From assembly GCA_949825045.1 (NCBI GenBank), contig OX463809.1:9389501-9453500 (forward strand): a DNA stretch of 64,000 nucleotides, read 5' to 3'. How positions within the stretch are numbered: position 1 is the stretch's first letter; each line of letters opens with the position of its first letter. Positions 20,948 to 31,281 of the stretch are shown piece after piece. Both the position numbers and the translations under genes were made by a program. This DNA comes from Argyresthia goedartella (lineage: Eukaryota; Arthropoda; Insecta; Lepidoptera; Argyresthiidae). The notes under the pieces were generated by a model. That model had not been told where the DNA came from. It worked only from the letters and a program-made list of their open reading frames with translations, and searched no databases.

Positions 20948-21780
20948 TCACCGACGACATCAACCAGAGCGACTAGGACACACGTACTAGCACTGTTCAT
21001 TGACTTTTCTCGTGCCTTTGATACACTTAAACATGATGAGTTAGTGAACAGGCTCGACGCTAGTGGTATAAGGGGTCCTCTGTTGAAGTGGTGTTCAGAC
21101 TACTTGCGCAACCGTCATATACGGGTCAAAATTGACAACACCCTTAGCGACCCACTCCTGGTAACCGAAGGCACTGCCCAGGGTTCCGTACTCGGCCCAC
21201 TTCACTTCCTGGCCTACGTAAATGACATGCCCAATATCACCTCATACAGCACATCATACCAATTTTCCGACGACACATGCCTCATAGTCTCTCATAGCGA
21301 TATTAATATCGCTATGAGAGACCTGCAAGCGGACTTTGACATCCTGAGTCGATGGTGCCATGACGTTGGCCTTGTTTTGAATGCTCAAAAAACTAAAGTA
21401 ATTCACATAAGATCACCATACCTCAAAGGCCAACCGAAAAATCACCTGATCGCCCACTCGCACAGTTGCCAACATAGCGGAACTACTATCGCGGGAGCCG
21501 GGTGCACGTGTGAAAAAATACAATGGGTTGACTCACACGTCTACCTGGGTCTCGTGATAGACAAACACTTTAACGTAACGTAACGTAACTGCACGATACA
21601 TTACGAAATGCCCATGTACCCATGTAGAATGTAAAAAAATATTTAATAATTAATATTTTGTACGATTGTACCCTGTTCGCACGAATTCCAGCATCACGCA
21701 CAAACCTCCGTGGTTTATGTGATGTAAATGTATATAACTAAGATGTTTTTCTCAATTTGGTAAATAAATAAAAAAAAAAT
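20948..21780 (+). mobile_element. 5'-truncated LINE fragment with RT core and poly(A) end
   Basis: Translated text shows LFIDFSRAFDTLKHDELVNR (motif A), TAQGSVLGPLHFLAYVNDM (motif B) and FSDDT at about 21263 (motif C, usually F-A-D-D). After VYLGLVIDKHFNV the frame ends at a run of CGTAA repeats and the text jumps to a 3' UTR, so part of the C-terminus is deleted. The 3' end is AATAAATAAAAAAAAAATAT. It is a jockey/CR1-type LINE remnant, distinct from the element at 13681. Ser in place of Ala in the catalytic box and the lack of an endonuclease make it inactive. Confidence 0.8.
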
Positions 21781-21830
21781 ATATCACTCGAGAGTTTTAA
21801 TGCCTAATTATGTACAGTTACATACACTAG

Positions 21831-22137
21831 TTTATCTACACACATATCATAAGCTCTCTTTGATGTGTTCAGGAACCGCATGTTTGACCGGCATTGTGGT
21901 TTGTTCTTTAGTACCAACTTCACGCAGATGGGCGTCGGCGTTCGAAATTTGAATGTCAGTACCAACTTCACAGACAAACTAGTCATTAAATGTAGAAAAA
22001 CTACACATAATGACCATAATTTGTAGTTTTCCAGATACGAAACGAGTTTTTACCAAGTAGTTTAACATAATGCTGATCGTAACGTGCGGTTTTTGAACGC
22101 AGTAAAGAGGGTTTATGATACGTGTGTATTAGATAAA
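21831..22137. mobile_element. MITE with ~35 bp TIRs (307 bp copy)
   Basis: Left end TTTATCTACACACATATCAT and the complement of the right end, TACACACGTATCATAAACCC, are inverted counterparts, with CTCTTT next in both. The same ends delimit a 159 bp copy at 31116-31274. There is no coding capacity. It abuts the inverted 550 bp repeat on its right. Confidence 0.65.
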
Positions 22138-22680
22138 GTAATTTTATTTGAGCTTTAATTAGAAAACTAATTGTGAATATAATAACAAAGTAGGTATCTT
22201 AACATCTATAATTTTAAAGTAATGAGATAATATGTAGGTATGTCTTCTTTCTTTATATCTTACGTTTACTATTGTTATTTTATTTCTTTGTCGAAGTATC
22301 TAGAGTATAAGATTTTTGAGACAAAATTACACATAGACATAGCAACGAGGTCTCGTTGGAAAGCGGATGGCCGAGCTGTTATATATAATTAAATATACCT
22401 ATTAATATTTACATGTTAATTAAATTATTACATTAGTTTTTATAACGATTTATGATTAAAGTAGTTGTGTTGACTTATTATGATTGGTCGACATACAAAA
22501 TCACTGTATTTAATACGTTGTTCTTTTAGTTCTATAACAATTAAACCGTCACTTATTTATTGCATACTGTATTGTTACCAATAATTAAATATGCCTATTA
22601 TTATTTACATGTTAATTAAATAATTACATTAGTTTTTATAACGATGTATGATTAAAGTAGCTGTTTTGTCTTATTCTGTT
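22135..22680. repeat. 550 bp repeat, copy C, inverted
   Basis: Reverse complement of 13118-13670, including both internal 105 bp units and the CCGAGCTGTTATATATAATT stretch. More diverged from copies A and B than they are from each other. Confidence 0.8.
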
Positions 22681-22756
22681 TTATTTCCATACTTTGAACA
22701 AAACTACTAAGGTAAAAGGGTTAATAACTCGTTTTATTATCGGGTTACAGTCGCCA

Positions 22757-23351
22757 TCAATCGTGCAGTAGTCAAGATGGAAGAAATATTGCTGATACGT
22801 CTAGAAGCTAGGGTTGAACAACTGCGGAAATCCATGAAAGAATGTGAAGAGGTAATTGATACAATTAATACCGGAATTCAGTACCAAATAGTTCACAAAC
22901 TGCAATACATGTTAAGAAACGACAAAGATAAATTGAATGCTGAGATAAAGACATAAGTGGCATCATGCCCAACTATATCAATCGTGCAGTAGTCAAGATG
23001 GAAGAAATATTGCTGATACGTCTAGAAGCTCGGGTTGAACAACTGCGGAAATCCATGAAAGAATGTGAAGAGGTAATTAATACAATTAATACCGGAATTC
23101 AGTACCAAACAGTTCACAAACTGCAATACATGTTAAGAAACGACAAAGATAAATTGAATGCTGAGATAAAGACATATGTGGCATCATGCCCAACTATATC
23201 ATCACAAGGGTATGTCAAAAAAATCACCAAGGAAGAAATTTTGGTGGAGAGTTTACTTGGTGACCTAGTTGCTATGGAGAAAACTGCATCATGGCTCTCG
23301 GGTTGGGCTTCCAACACTGACAGTTTGATACTTAGTAAAATTGGTTACTAG
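22757..23351 (+). CDS. Hypothetical protein with tandem-duplicated first half, possibly retroelement-derived
   Basis: Two direct copies of a 221 bp unit (22757-22977 and 22978-23198) each start with ATCGTGCAGTAGTCAAGATG and encode MEEILLIRLEARVEQLRKSM, a probable coiled coil. In the first copy the frame ends at a TAA where the second copy has TAT, so only the second is continuous, running from the ATG at 22998 to 23351 (117 residues, end SLILSKIGY). I do not recognise the family. BEL/Pao gag-like sequence begins 800 bp downstream, so it could be the N-terminus of that polyprotein or a gene fragment carried with it. No splice sites were assigned. Confidence 0.3.
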
Positions 23352-23736
23352 GGGGTAGATGGGGTTTACCTTGAACCATTTATCCAGTTTTTAATATTAG
23401 GAATTAAGTATTTAATTAATTATGAATTAATTAAACTTGTGAATATTATCAGGAGAAACGAAACGTTTTTCGTAAAATTTTGGCTAAGATGAATGTCAAT
23501 TAGACTTAGAATGTGTGGAACGGAATGAAAAGTCGCTGTTTGAACGTAAACAAAAACGTTGATGGGTTAGTGTGTGTGTGTCAAGTCATTCCGTTTTTCT
23601 TCGAGTTGCCTGAATGTTCTCTCTTCTTCTCTCTCTCTTTTACTTGTTTTGTGCTATTTCGACAACTTTTGCTGTGTTTTTGGACTGCAGGGCAAAGATG
23701 GAGGGCAAAATACTGCGGTAGCTTAGATGAAGGGTA

Positions 23737-23815
23737 AAGGGGGTGAGCGAAGCGAAGCCCCCTTTATCCTTCGTATTAGGTTGAACATGTAAGAACAACA
23801 AAAATACTTAAAACA
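23737..23815 (+). repeat. Hairpin repeat GGGGGTGAGCGAAGCGAAGC
   Basis: A short hairpin (GGGGG ... CCCCC around GAGCGAAGCGAAG) is followed by ACAACAAAAATACTTAAAAC. The same order occurs at 33557-33625 and, inverted, at about 31282-31365. It is part of an interspersed family of unknown type. Confidence 0.5.
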
Positions 23816-24127
23816 TAATAAGTGTTTGCTGATCCTTTTTTGCTGTGAAAATCAGTATTTTTGATGTGCAATTAAATACTTGCCTTTTTTATGAGCCCTA
23901 GTAGCCGTAGCTAAGGCGATTTTGAACATCAATGCTACAAACAATGACTTTTTGTAAAAATCCTATAGTAAAAAATAACCTCAAAATGGATTTTTGAAAA
24001 TTCATAACAAAAAAACCATACATTTCCTAGACTAGATATTTTATTTTACGATGTAGCGATAAATATTTTAAAGGAGCGCTATGGCAGTAAACTGTAGCTG
24101 ATAGATAATTACTATGGTGCCCTTTTT

Positions 24128-25990
24128 AAAATAAAAAGGTCAGCACCATCTGCGTTAGAGTGCCGAAGGACTTTAGATGAAATTGAAAAGCATAGACGCA
24201 TCCTGAAGGAATTAGGTGAGGACATCAATGGCAACCATTTCACGACTACCATTGTAGACAAATTCCCTGAAAATATTATGTATCAGGTAATTTTGTTGAT
24301 GGCTTCAGACGAAAGTACCACAGATTTGATCAAAAATTTTGAATTAACAATAACAGCCCTTGAGAAGTCAGAGTCAAGATCTTTGGAGGCAGAAACAATA
24401 ACTAGTAGCCAGGAGCTAGGAACTACCAGTGCCCTCCATATCCAAAACAAATCCAATCATCAAAGGGAAACGAGAACATTTACACTTCAAGGCTCGTTTA
24501 TTGAAGAGAAAAGCTCACTCAACCTACTAAAAAACCTAAACTGAATTGTTTATTCTGCAATGGTGATCATTTCAATGACTGCTGCACCAAGATGAAAACG
24601 AAAGAAGAACTGATAAAAAAAATATCTGGACTTTGTTTACGGTGCTTCAGAAAAGGACATGTGGTCAAAGATTACACGAAAATGCGCAAATTGTATCTAC
24701 ACGTAAATGCGAAAATTGTAAAGGCTTGCACAAAAGAGCACTATGCCCTCTAAAGCTAACCGTCGCTGCTCAGTCAGCAGGTGAGGAAACATTACAAACT
24801 ATTGAAAACAAAGAAGAAACAATAGATCTTTATACTAATTGCTGCAACGATGTTTCCTATTCACAGACAGTGACGGTACATTCTCTGGACAGTAAAAGTA
24901 ACAAACCATGCCGATTGCTCCTGGACTGTGGAAGCCAACGCAGTTATGTAACGCAACGCAGTGTAAAGAAGACCTGCTCATTATATACACATTTGGATCA
25001 GAGAAACCTAAAGAAACCTCTAGTCCATCTGTGGATGTAAACATTGTTACAAAACGGAACATTGAGAGAAAAATAAGAGTTAACATAGACAGAAACATAA
25101 CGGAAAGAGTGCCGTCTCCTAAAATTCCAGTACCTGATGGTGTAGATATACTGGCAGATGACGACACCGCAGGCGAAAAAGTTGATCTGCTGATAGATGT
25201 AACGAAATGATCAGTATTTTACTTTCATCCGAAATGATTATATTAACTTCCAAGATCACCTCTACCTAATAGGCACGGACTTTTGGTGGATAGTTTCTGG
25301 AAGTATGAAGACACAAAAGGAAGAAAATCCTCTGTCCATGATAACTTATTGCCAATGCCATGATACAGGGTGTCTATACTTCACAGAACCGGACTTACCA
25401 CTGAGGAATGTTGATATGAGATTCTTCTGGTCATTGGAAAGTATTGGAATTACTGACTCCCCTAAATCGACTCAACAAGAAAAAGCAGTAAAACAATTAA
25501 ATGACACTGTAGTATGTGTCCACATGTAGGCTCACACCCTCACACCTTACGTCTATATAAGTAGGACTGTACTGTTATATGAGACATTATTATACTGATA
25601 CACTGAACATTCAACAACTCTTTTACTCCAACAAACCCTCTATCAAGGCCCATCCTCACAACACAATGGAGTATAAATGTGGCAGATACTATGTGAAATG
25701 GCCCTGGGTACAATAGCCACCAGATTTACCTACAAACTTTGGCATTGCAATTGGGAGATTGTAAAGCCTGTTACGCTGTCTTGATACAAGTACCTTGAAA
25801 GATTATGAGGGTATACTGCAAGAATAGCTTGAAGCAGGTGTTATAGAAGTAGTAGCTCCAAAGCCATTTGATTTACAACAGCTATCACCAGTACACTATC
25901 TGCCTCACCATATAGTCAAACAAGAAGGCCAGCGAGGTAGGATTGACTATGCTGCTAGGCAAGCTCAATTGATGATTTACATAGGTAATT
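24128..25990 (+). pseudogene. BEL/Pao LTR retrotransposon remnant (gag, protease, start of RT)
   Basis: Decayed polyprotein read across several frames. 24133-24543: gag of DUF1759 type (IKRSAPSALECRRTLDEIEK, FPENIMYQV). 24541-24760: zinc-knuckle region (CLFCNGDHFNDC, CLRCFRKGH). 24890-24960: protease with LLLDCGSQRSYV. 25200-25530: protease-RT linker (GTDFWW, FFWSLESIGITD). 25660-25960: RT entry (YYVKWPW, VHYLPHHIVKQEG). Then it is cut off near 25990. Frameshifts and stops separate almost every segment. No LTRs, RNase H or integrase were found. BEL/Pao elements are common in insects and the order here is that of the family. Confidence 0.78.
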
Positions 25991-26164
25991 ATCATAACTT
26001 ACTTTTAATTTCATGGGAATCACCCCCCACGGGACATCGTGTATCGTACTATTTGAAGGTACTTAACATTTAGTAATACTGACGTTTTAGTGAAGCTACC
26101 TATTTATACCTCGTAGGTTAACTTGTTTTTTTTATTGTTTAGTTTTAGTAATGCTACAAATGCA

Positions 26165-26760
26165 AATTTAATAATAATAATAATAATTCTTTATTGCACA
26201 GAAAACACAATGGAAAAAATACAACGAACAATATGCAAAGGTGAGCTTATTTCTAATGTGGGGAAAGGAAAAAATATTTATAGAGATTTAGTCCTAGTGT
26301 ACAATTAAGATTTAAAAGAAAGAAATAAAGTCAATATACTATCAGATAAATCACAATACATCCTACACATACTATAAAATAAATTAATAGAATACAATAA
26401 ATACATAGATACACATACATCTATAAGATACCCACTATGCGGAAGATAGGAGATGCTGTTTCAACTTTTTCTTAAAAGAGAACAAGGATGTGCAATCCCT
26501 AATAGCGCAAGGAAGTGCATTCCACAAACGTATTGCCCTTAACCTAAACGAGTGCTCGTAAGCAACAGTGTTGTGCTGAGGAATTGACAAAAGTGACACC
26601 GTGTGAGATCTCCGAAGTCTATCCCCAGAGAAAAGAAACTCAAAATGTTCACGAAGATATGCGGGATAGCGCGGATTTCTCAAAATATTGAAGAGGAAGG
26701 AGAGAATGTGCATATCACGACGAAGTCGGATCGGGAGCCAGCCTAATTCCCTGCGATATT
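26165..26760 (-). mobile_element. 3' end of a non-LTR retrotransposon, (ATT)n tail
   Basis: Minus-strand frame 26713-26435 reads RNPRYPAYLREHFEF, AYEHSFRLRAIRLWNALPCA and FKKKLKQHLLSS, the usual C-terminus of jockey/CR1-type LINE ORF2 (a basic region, then R-x-x-R-x-W-N-x-L-P, then a last helix). The left end is TAATAATAATAATAAT, i.e. a microsatellite tail after a short 3' UTR. All RT motifs are missing. Confidence 0.72.
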
Positions 26761-26789
26761 GTGGTGATCGTATTTACAAAATGTGCCTA

Positions 26790-27025
26790 ATCTAACTAAT
26801 ATTATAAATGTAAAAGTAGCGATGTTAGGATCTTTGTGTGTTTGTGCCTCAATCACGCTAAAACGGCTGAACGGATTTGAATGAAATTTAGCACAGAGGT
26901 AGTTTATGAGCTAGATTAACATATATGATACTTTTTATCCGACTACACCTGAAGGAGGTTAACGTTATCTCGGTTAATGATATATCCTATGAACACGCAG
27001 ATGAAGTTGCGGGCATCAGCTAGTA
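26790..27025 (+). repeat. Interspersed non-coding repeat (CTAAAACGGCTGAACGGATT type)
   Basis: Contains ACGGCTGAACGGATTTGAAT, ATTTAGCACAGAGGTAGTTT and the end GCGGGCATCAGCTAGT, a text I know as a frequent lepidopteran repeat (probably an RTE- or Helitron-related 3' end). A weaker relative occurs at about 45095-45240. Class not certain. Confidence 0.5.
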
Positions 27026-27835
27026 TGTTATAAATACTTAGTTATAAATTCTGGCTGTTCAAGTTTTATATACGTAGGTACCCTCAGCCTGAGAAACATT
27101 ATTTTAGTTAGGGTTATTGTGTGCCAGTTTGTTCTAGCAACGCAACTATTATATACTGATTTTACAAAAAATAACTCTGAAAATTAATCAATCAATTCCT
27201 TTCCTATCAACTTTGTGACGCACCGGGTGCCCAGTGACTATGTGAGAGAATTGACAGAGTTTTGCAGTGACTTGCTTTATGATTCAGTTAGTAGACCGAG
27301 CGAAGTATATAATTTAGTAGTAGCCGGCAACCTATGTCCAAGACCCATGCCCCCTCCGGTCAGGCCTGGATTTTGGATGTCGGTCGAAGCCTGTAACATT
27401 TCTTATTATGATGTCCCTCGTAGTTTTTTAGGAATATTCAATTTCTATTTCAATGTGTTTATTTGCAACTGTTAATACAGCATAAATTCCACTGTTACAT
27501 AGGTGGATCTGAACAGCCTATACACATAAGAATATCGAAAAACATTATAATATTACACTTTTAGACAATCAATCGCTTGCCTTCGCGCCAGGTTCACTTC
27601 AAACAAATCAGCGAGAACAGCCGCACACACACAGCTACATTGCATTCCGTATAAGCACGCGCCGCCACACGCACACATTGCCGAAACTCGCGTCCTTCGC
27701 GGACTACGAGACAGGTATATGCAAGCAATGCATGCGACGATATAACGTCATTCGTCCGGCCGGGCGGCACGTGTTAACTTGTTTTTGTTTACAAACAAGT
27801 GTGATTTCCGCGCACAGATATTCTTATTTCGCAAG

Positions 27836-27927
27836 ATGGTTAAACATTGTGCGGTATACGGTTGCCTCAATAAGGATTCCACAAATAAGGATCTAGTATT
27901 TTTCAAAGTACCCCAAGATAAGGAAAT
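27836..27927 (+). CDS. THAP zinc-finger domain, first exon of an otherwise unseen gene
   Basis: ATG at 27836 encodes MVKHCAVYGCLNKDSTNKDL and then VFFKVPQDKE: C-x4-C, an F-F-K-V-P block as at the start of THAP (C2CH) DNA-binding domains. The exon ends at a GTGAGT donor (27928). The remaining C-x2-H half and the AVPTIF box should lie in later exons; none was recognised to the right before 31 kb. The 250 bp upstream is relatively GC-rich and could be a promoter. It may be a THAP-family host gene or a P-element-like transposase start. Confidence 0.6.
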
Positions 27928-30780
27928 GTGAGTATCCATACCTAATAGTACCTATGTATGGTTTGTAAAGTAAGTTTTAGGTTTTGCATCGGTGAAAACA
28001 CAAAAATGCTACTTACTTCACTAACTCTGATTAAAAGCTTTTATTTAACTTGCAATGTATGTTGTCCTATGTAGGTATGTTTGGTCGGGTGGAATCTTGC
28101 AACTTAATTTTCAAGCAGATATTTTTTTAAACTGTTTGAGCTGTAATTTTGCAATAATATAAACTCGGGTAACAGTCCCAGTTGGTAACTATAACTACCT
28201 ATAGCGTCCTATAACATCGGAGTATTTTTTGTTCAGTGATTTTCTTTGTGATCACCTGTAAGTAGGTACTTGTTTTACCGTGCAGCGAGCGACGAGCGAC
28301 GACGCAACAAATCCGCACCGCAACCCGCGGCGCTAAGCGACAACCCTAGCCGTTTGAGCAAGAGTAGGTAGCTATCATGCGAACAGGGGCCTAGTGAACT
28401 TACTATTTCTTATTTATACTATGCCTTCGTCGTTCAATCATTCCTCTAAGATTACATGTATTTGACATTATTATTATCTCCGTTATTCTCCGTTTGTCTG
28501 TATTTGTGCAGGTACCTACTAGCTACCAGGAAAAAAATAAGAGAAATTTTTTATATCAAAGAGTTTATTGAACGTGAAAACAAACATGCAAGTACATTTT
28601 TTATACTTATTTCGATATATATTCGGTGCTATGCGTGTGATGGTTCCATAGGCAATATTGCGGTGGGTAACTGTTCGAAAAGTATATGACAATAAATGTA
28701 AAAGTATATGTATTGTGTGTCTCTAAATGCGATACTGACTGTTAAGTCTGCATATGAAACCCGCTTGATATGTCACTCTGGATATACATAATGAATACAA
28801 ACTTAAAGAAGTACGTAAGGATGATTAGTACAACAGATGGAAAGGAAAACGGACGGACTTCATTGATAATAAAAATGCACTAGCGATAAATTATTTTCAG
28901 TTGTTCACAATTCATATTAACGTTTTTTGTTTACTTGAATATAAAAGGCAGTAAAAATGACATTTTTTTCATATAAAAATCAGATGGCATTAAATTCTAC
29001 ATCTGATATTATACTGTCTTCTATTACCTAAAATTGGCTATGTTTTTCTATAAAACTATGAGAACTTCAAAGGTTTTGAAAAGGAAATAGCAACCTTATT
29101 ATCATCGCCAACGTGATAGGTAGCTAGCTAACTTGCCAAGACATCGGTCACAGTAGCCGCCGGCAGGTAAAAATTGATCCCGCATTCCTCAAACAAATTC
29201 ATATATACCCCAAGGTAGGACTTTTTCTGCACACCGACAGTTACACAAAAATTGCAAGATCTCGGAGAAATTAACTTAGGCAATAATACTAACGGACATT
29301 AAACTTCGCGATATCAAAATAATAATTAAACATACAAAAAAAAGCAATATCGAGATTTAATTTATTATGAACGCTTTTTGTGTTATAAAATATACTTACA
29401 CCCGAGAGAGTACCAAGTGATCACAGATTTGGAAAATACCGTCAAGATTAGTTAAGTTCAACTTTTGACCAACAATGTACGGCTAGACTTATCATATAAC
29501 TACAATAAGGAAACACAAACATGCCTTAAATTACGTTACATTTTACATTCAATGTATTCAATGCTTGTAGTTATATAGTTACAGTTTTAAAACCACCATA
29601 AAAGTCTATAAAAATCACGTAGGTACGAGTAAACATGTTCAGTTCCCATAAACATTTAAGATTTAAAAATGTAGGGAAATATTTACGCGCGGAACTTATT
29701 TTTAAAACAGGGTTCACGGTCAGTACTTTGGCATAGATGCAAATGCTATGGGAATCATATAAGCACTACGACTTCGTAATTATAATGATTAACAAAGAAA
29801 GAAAAACAATAGTTAATTTATCATTTCTAAGTACTGACACGAAATCAAGTTAAGCAAGTAAACATTATTATAAATTCTAAATACCTTTTTTGTATTAAGA
29901 TTATAAATAATTTATCACTATGTTACCCTCATTCCTGTGATTGAAATACATATACAGTAAAATACGTCTCAGAGTAGTAAGAGTGCCTTTTTTGCAAGTC
30001 CAAAAAACCTGTTCATAATGGTTACAAGCATTTTACACATAGCAAACTTAACAATTACCTTAAAAGCTAACATTCTTAACAAAGCAACATAACGTTTTTT
30101 TATTTTTTTATTTTAAGCACTTGCAGACTTATACAATAATTTACGAACAAAAATGAAGTTAGATTCAAGCCAAAGGCATACGCAATGTTTTACGATAACG
30201 GAAGGGTTCCCTACACATTTAACACATTTTCTTTGGATTATTTTAATGAGGACAGTTGGTTATATTGCTTCTGTACATTTAGAATGAACAATTTCGTCAC
30301 TTTATTGTCACTAATTAGGTCGCCCGGAAATCTTTAGAAGAATCCACTGAGCTGTTGTGCTTCAACACAAGACCACAATACATAGTTCAACTAATACGGA
30401 GAGAGATCGGCGTAATTCAACACGGAACATATGCAACGTACATTCGTCCTTTAAACTAGTTTTACAGGCGATTACTTAACTCTTATTCTACTCATTACAC
30501 ATAAGACAATAAGTTATGTTAATTCCTGTTCTCCATACAGTTTACCTCAAGGACATTCCGAACGTGAGTAAATATTATTAAAATAGTCACAACTGGTTTT
30601 GGAACACACTTGGTCATAGAAACGAAACTTCATTGCTATACTGAGGTGCACTAAGATCTCTCGGACCGTCCGCCCGACGCTTTATAAGCAAAACCGAATT
30701 GACGTGTCTGCGATTACGCGCGGAGGGCAGTAGCGGTGCAAGTTTAATCATGAACGAACTCCGTTCTTCCTCAGCCTAAT
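27928..30780. other. AT-rich non-coding DNA after the THAP exon
   Basis: No conserved frame, RNA gene or repeat family was recognised in about 2.8 kb. The stretch could be intron of the THAP gene. The text near 30760-30810 (CGCGTATTTCCGTTGTATAC) reappears inverted near 33833-33861, so the whole 30.7-33.9 kb interval has a partly symmetrical layout. Confidence 0.45.
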
Positions 30781-31115
30781 TCGCCGACGCGTATTTCCGT
30801 TGTATACAAGACCATTAAGCTCCCCTAGTGAACTGCTCGTGTATATTTTACGGAATGCTGATACATCTGCTACAAAATTAACAAGAAATTTGCGTCCTAC
30901 TCGTGTTCAGTTTGTATTAATGCGTGCAAAAGTTTATTGCCGAACTATACAGTGTCACTTACACACGCTCTCAAAGGTTATAAAATGGGTGTTATTTAAT
31001 CGTACATCAAAAATACTGATTTGCACAGCACAAAAGGGTTCAACAAAAACACTTTACAGCAGTTTATGTGACTGATTTTTAATGCCTAATTATGTACAAT
31101 TTTACATGACACTAG

Positions 31116-31274
31116 TTTATCTACACAAATATCATAAGCTCTCTTTGATGTCTTCAGGAACCGCATGTCATGAGATAAGAAATGAGTTTTTACCAAGTAG
31201 TGTATCATTATGCTGGTGGTAATGTGCTGTTTTTGGACGCAGTAAAGAGGGTTTATGATACGTGTGTAGATAAA
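31116..31274. mobile_element. MITE with ~35 bp TIRs (159 bp copy)
   Basis: Ends TTTATCTACACAAATATCAT and (complement) TTTATCTACACACGTATCAT pair as inverted repeats. It is a shorter version of 21831-22137, and the flanking TTTTAATGCCTAATTATGTA is also shared on the left. Confidence 0.65.
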
Positions 31275-31281
31275 ATATTTT

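Noticed and set aside
24835..25167. Minus-strand ORF of 110 codons
   Set aside because: Antisense to the BEL/Pao protease region.
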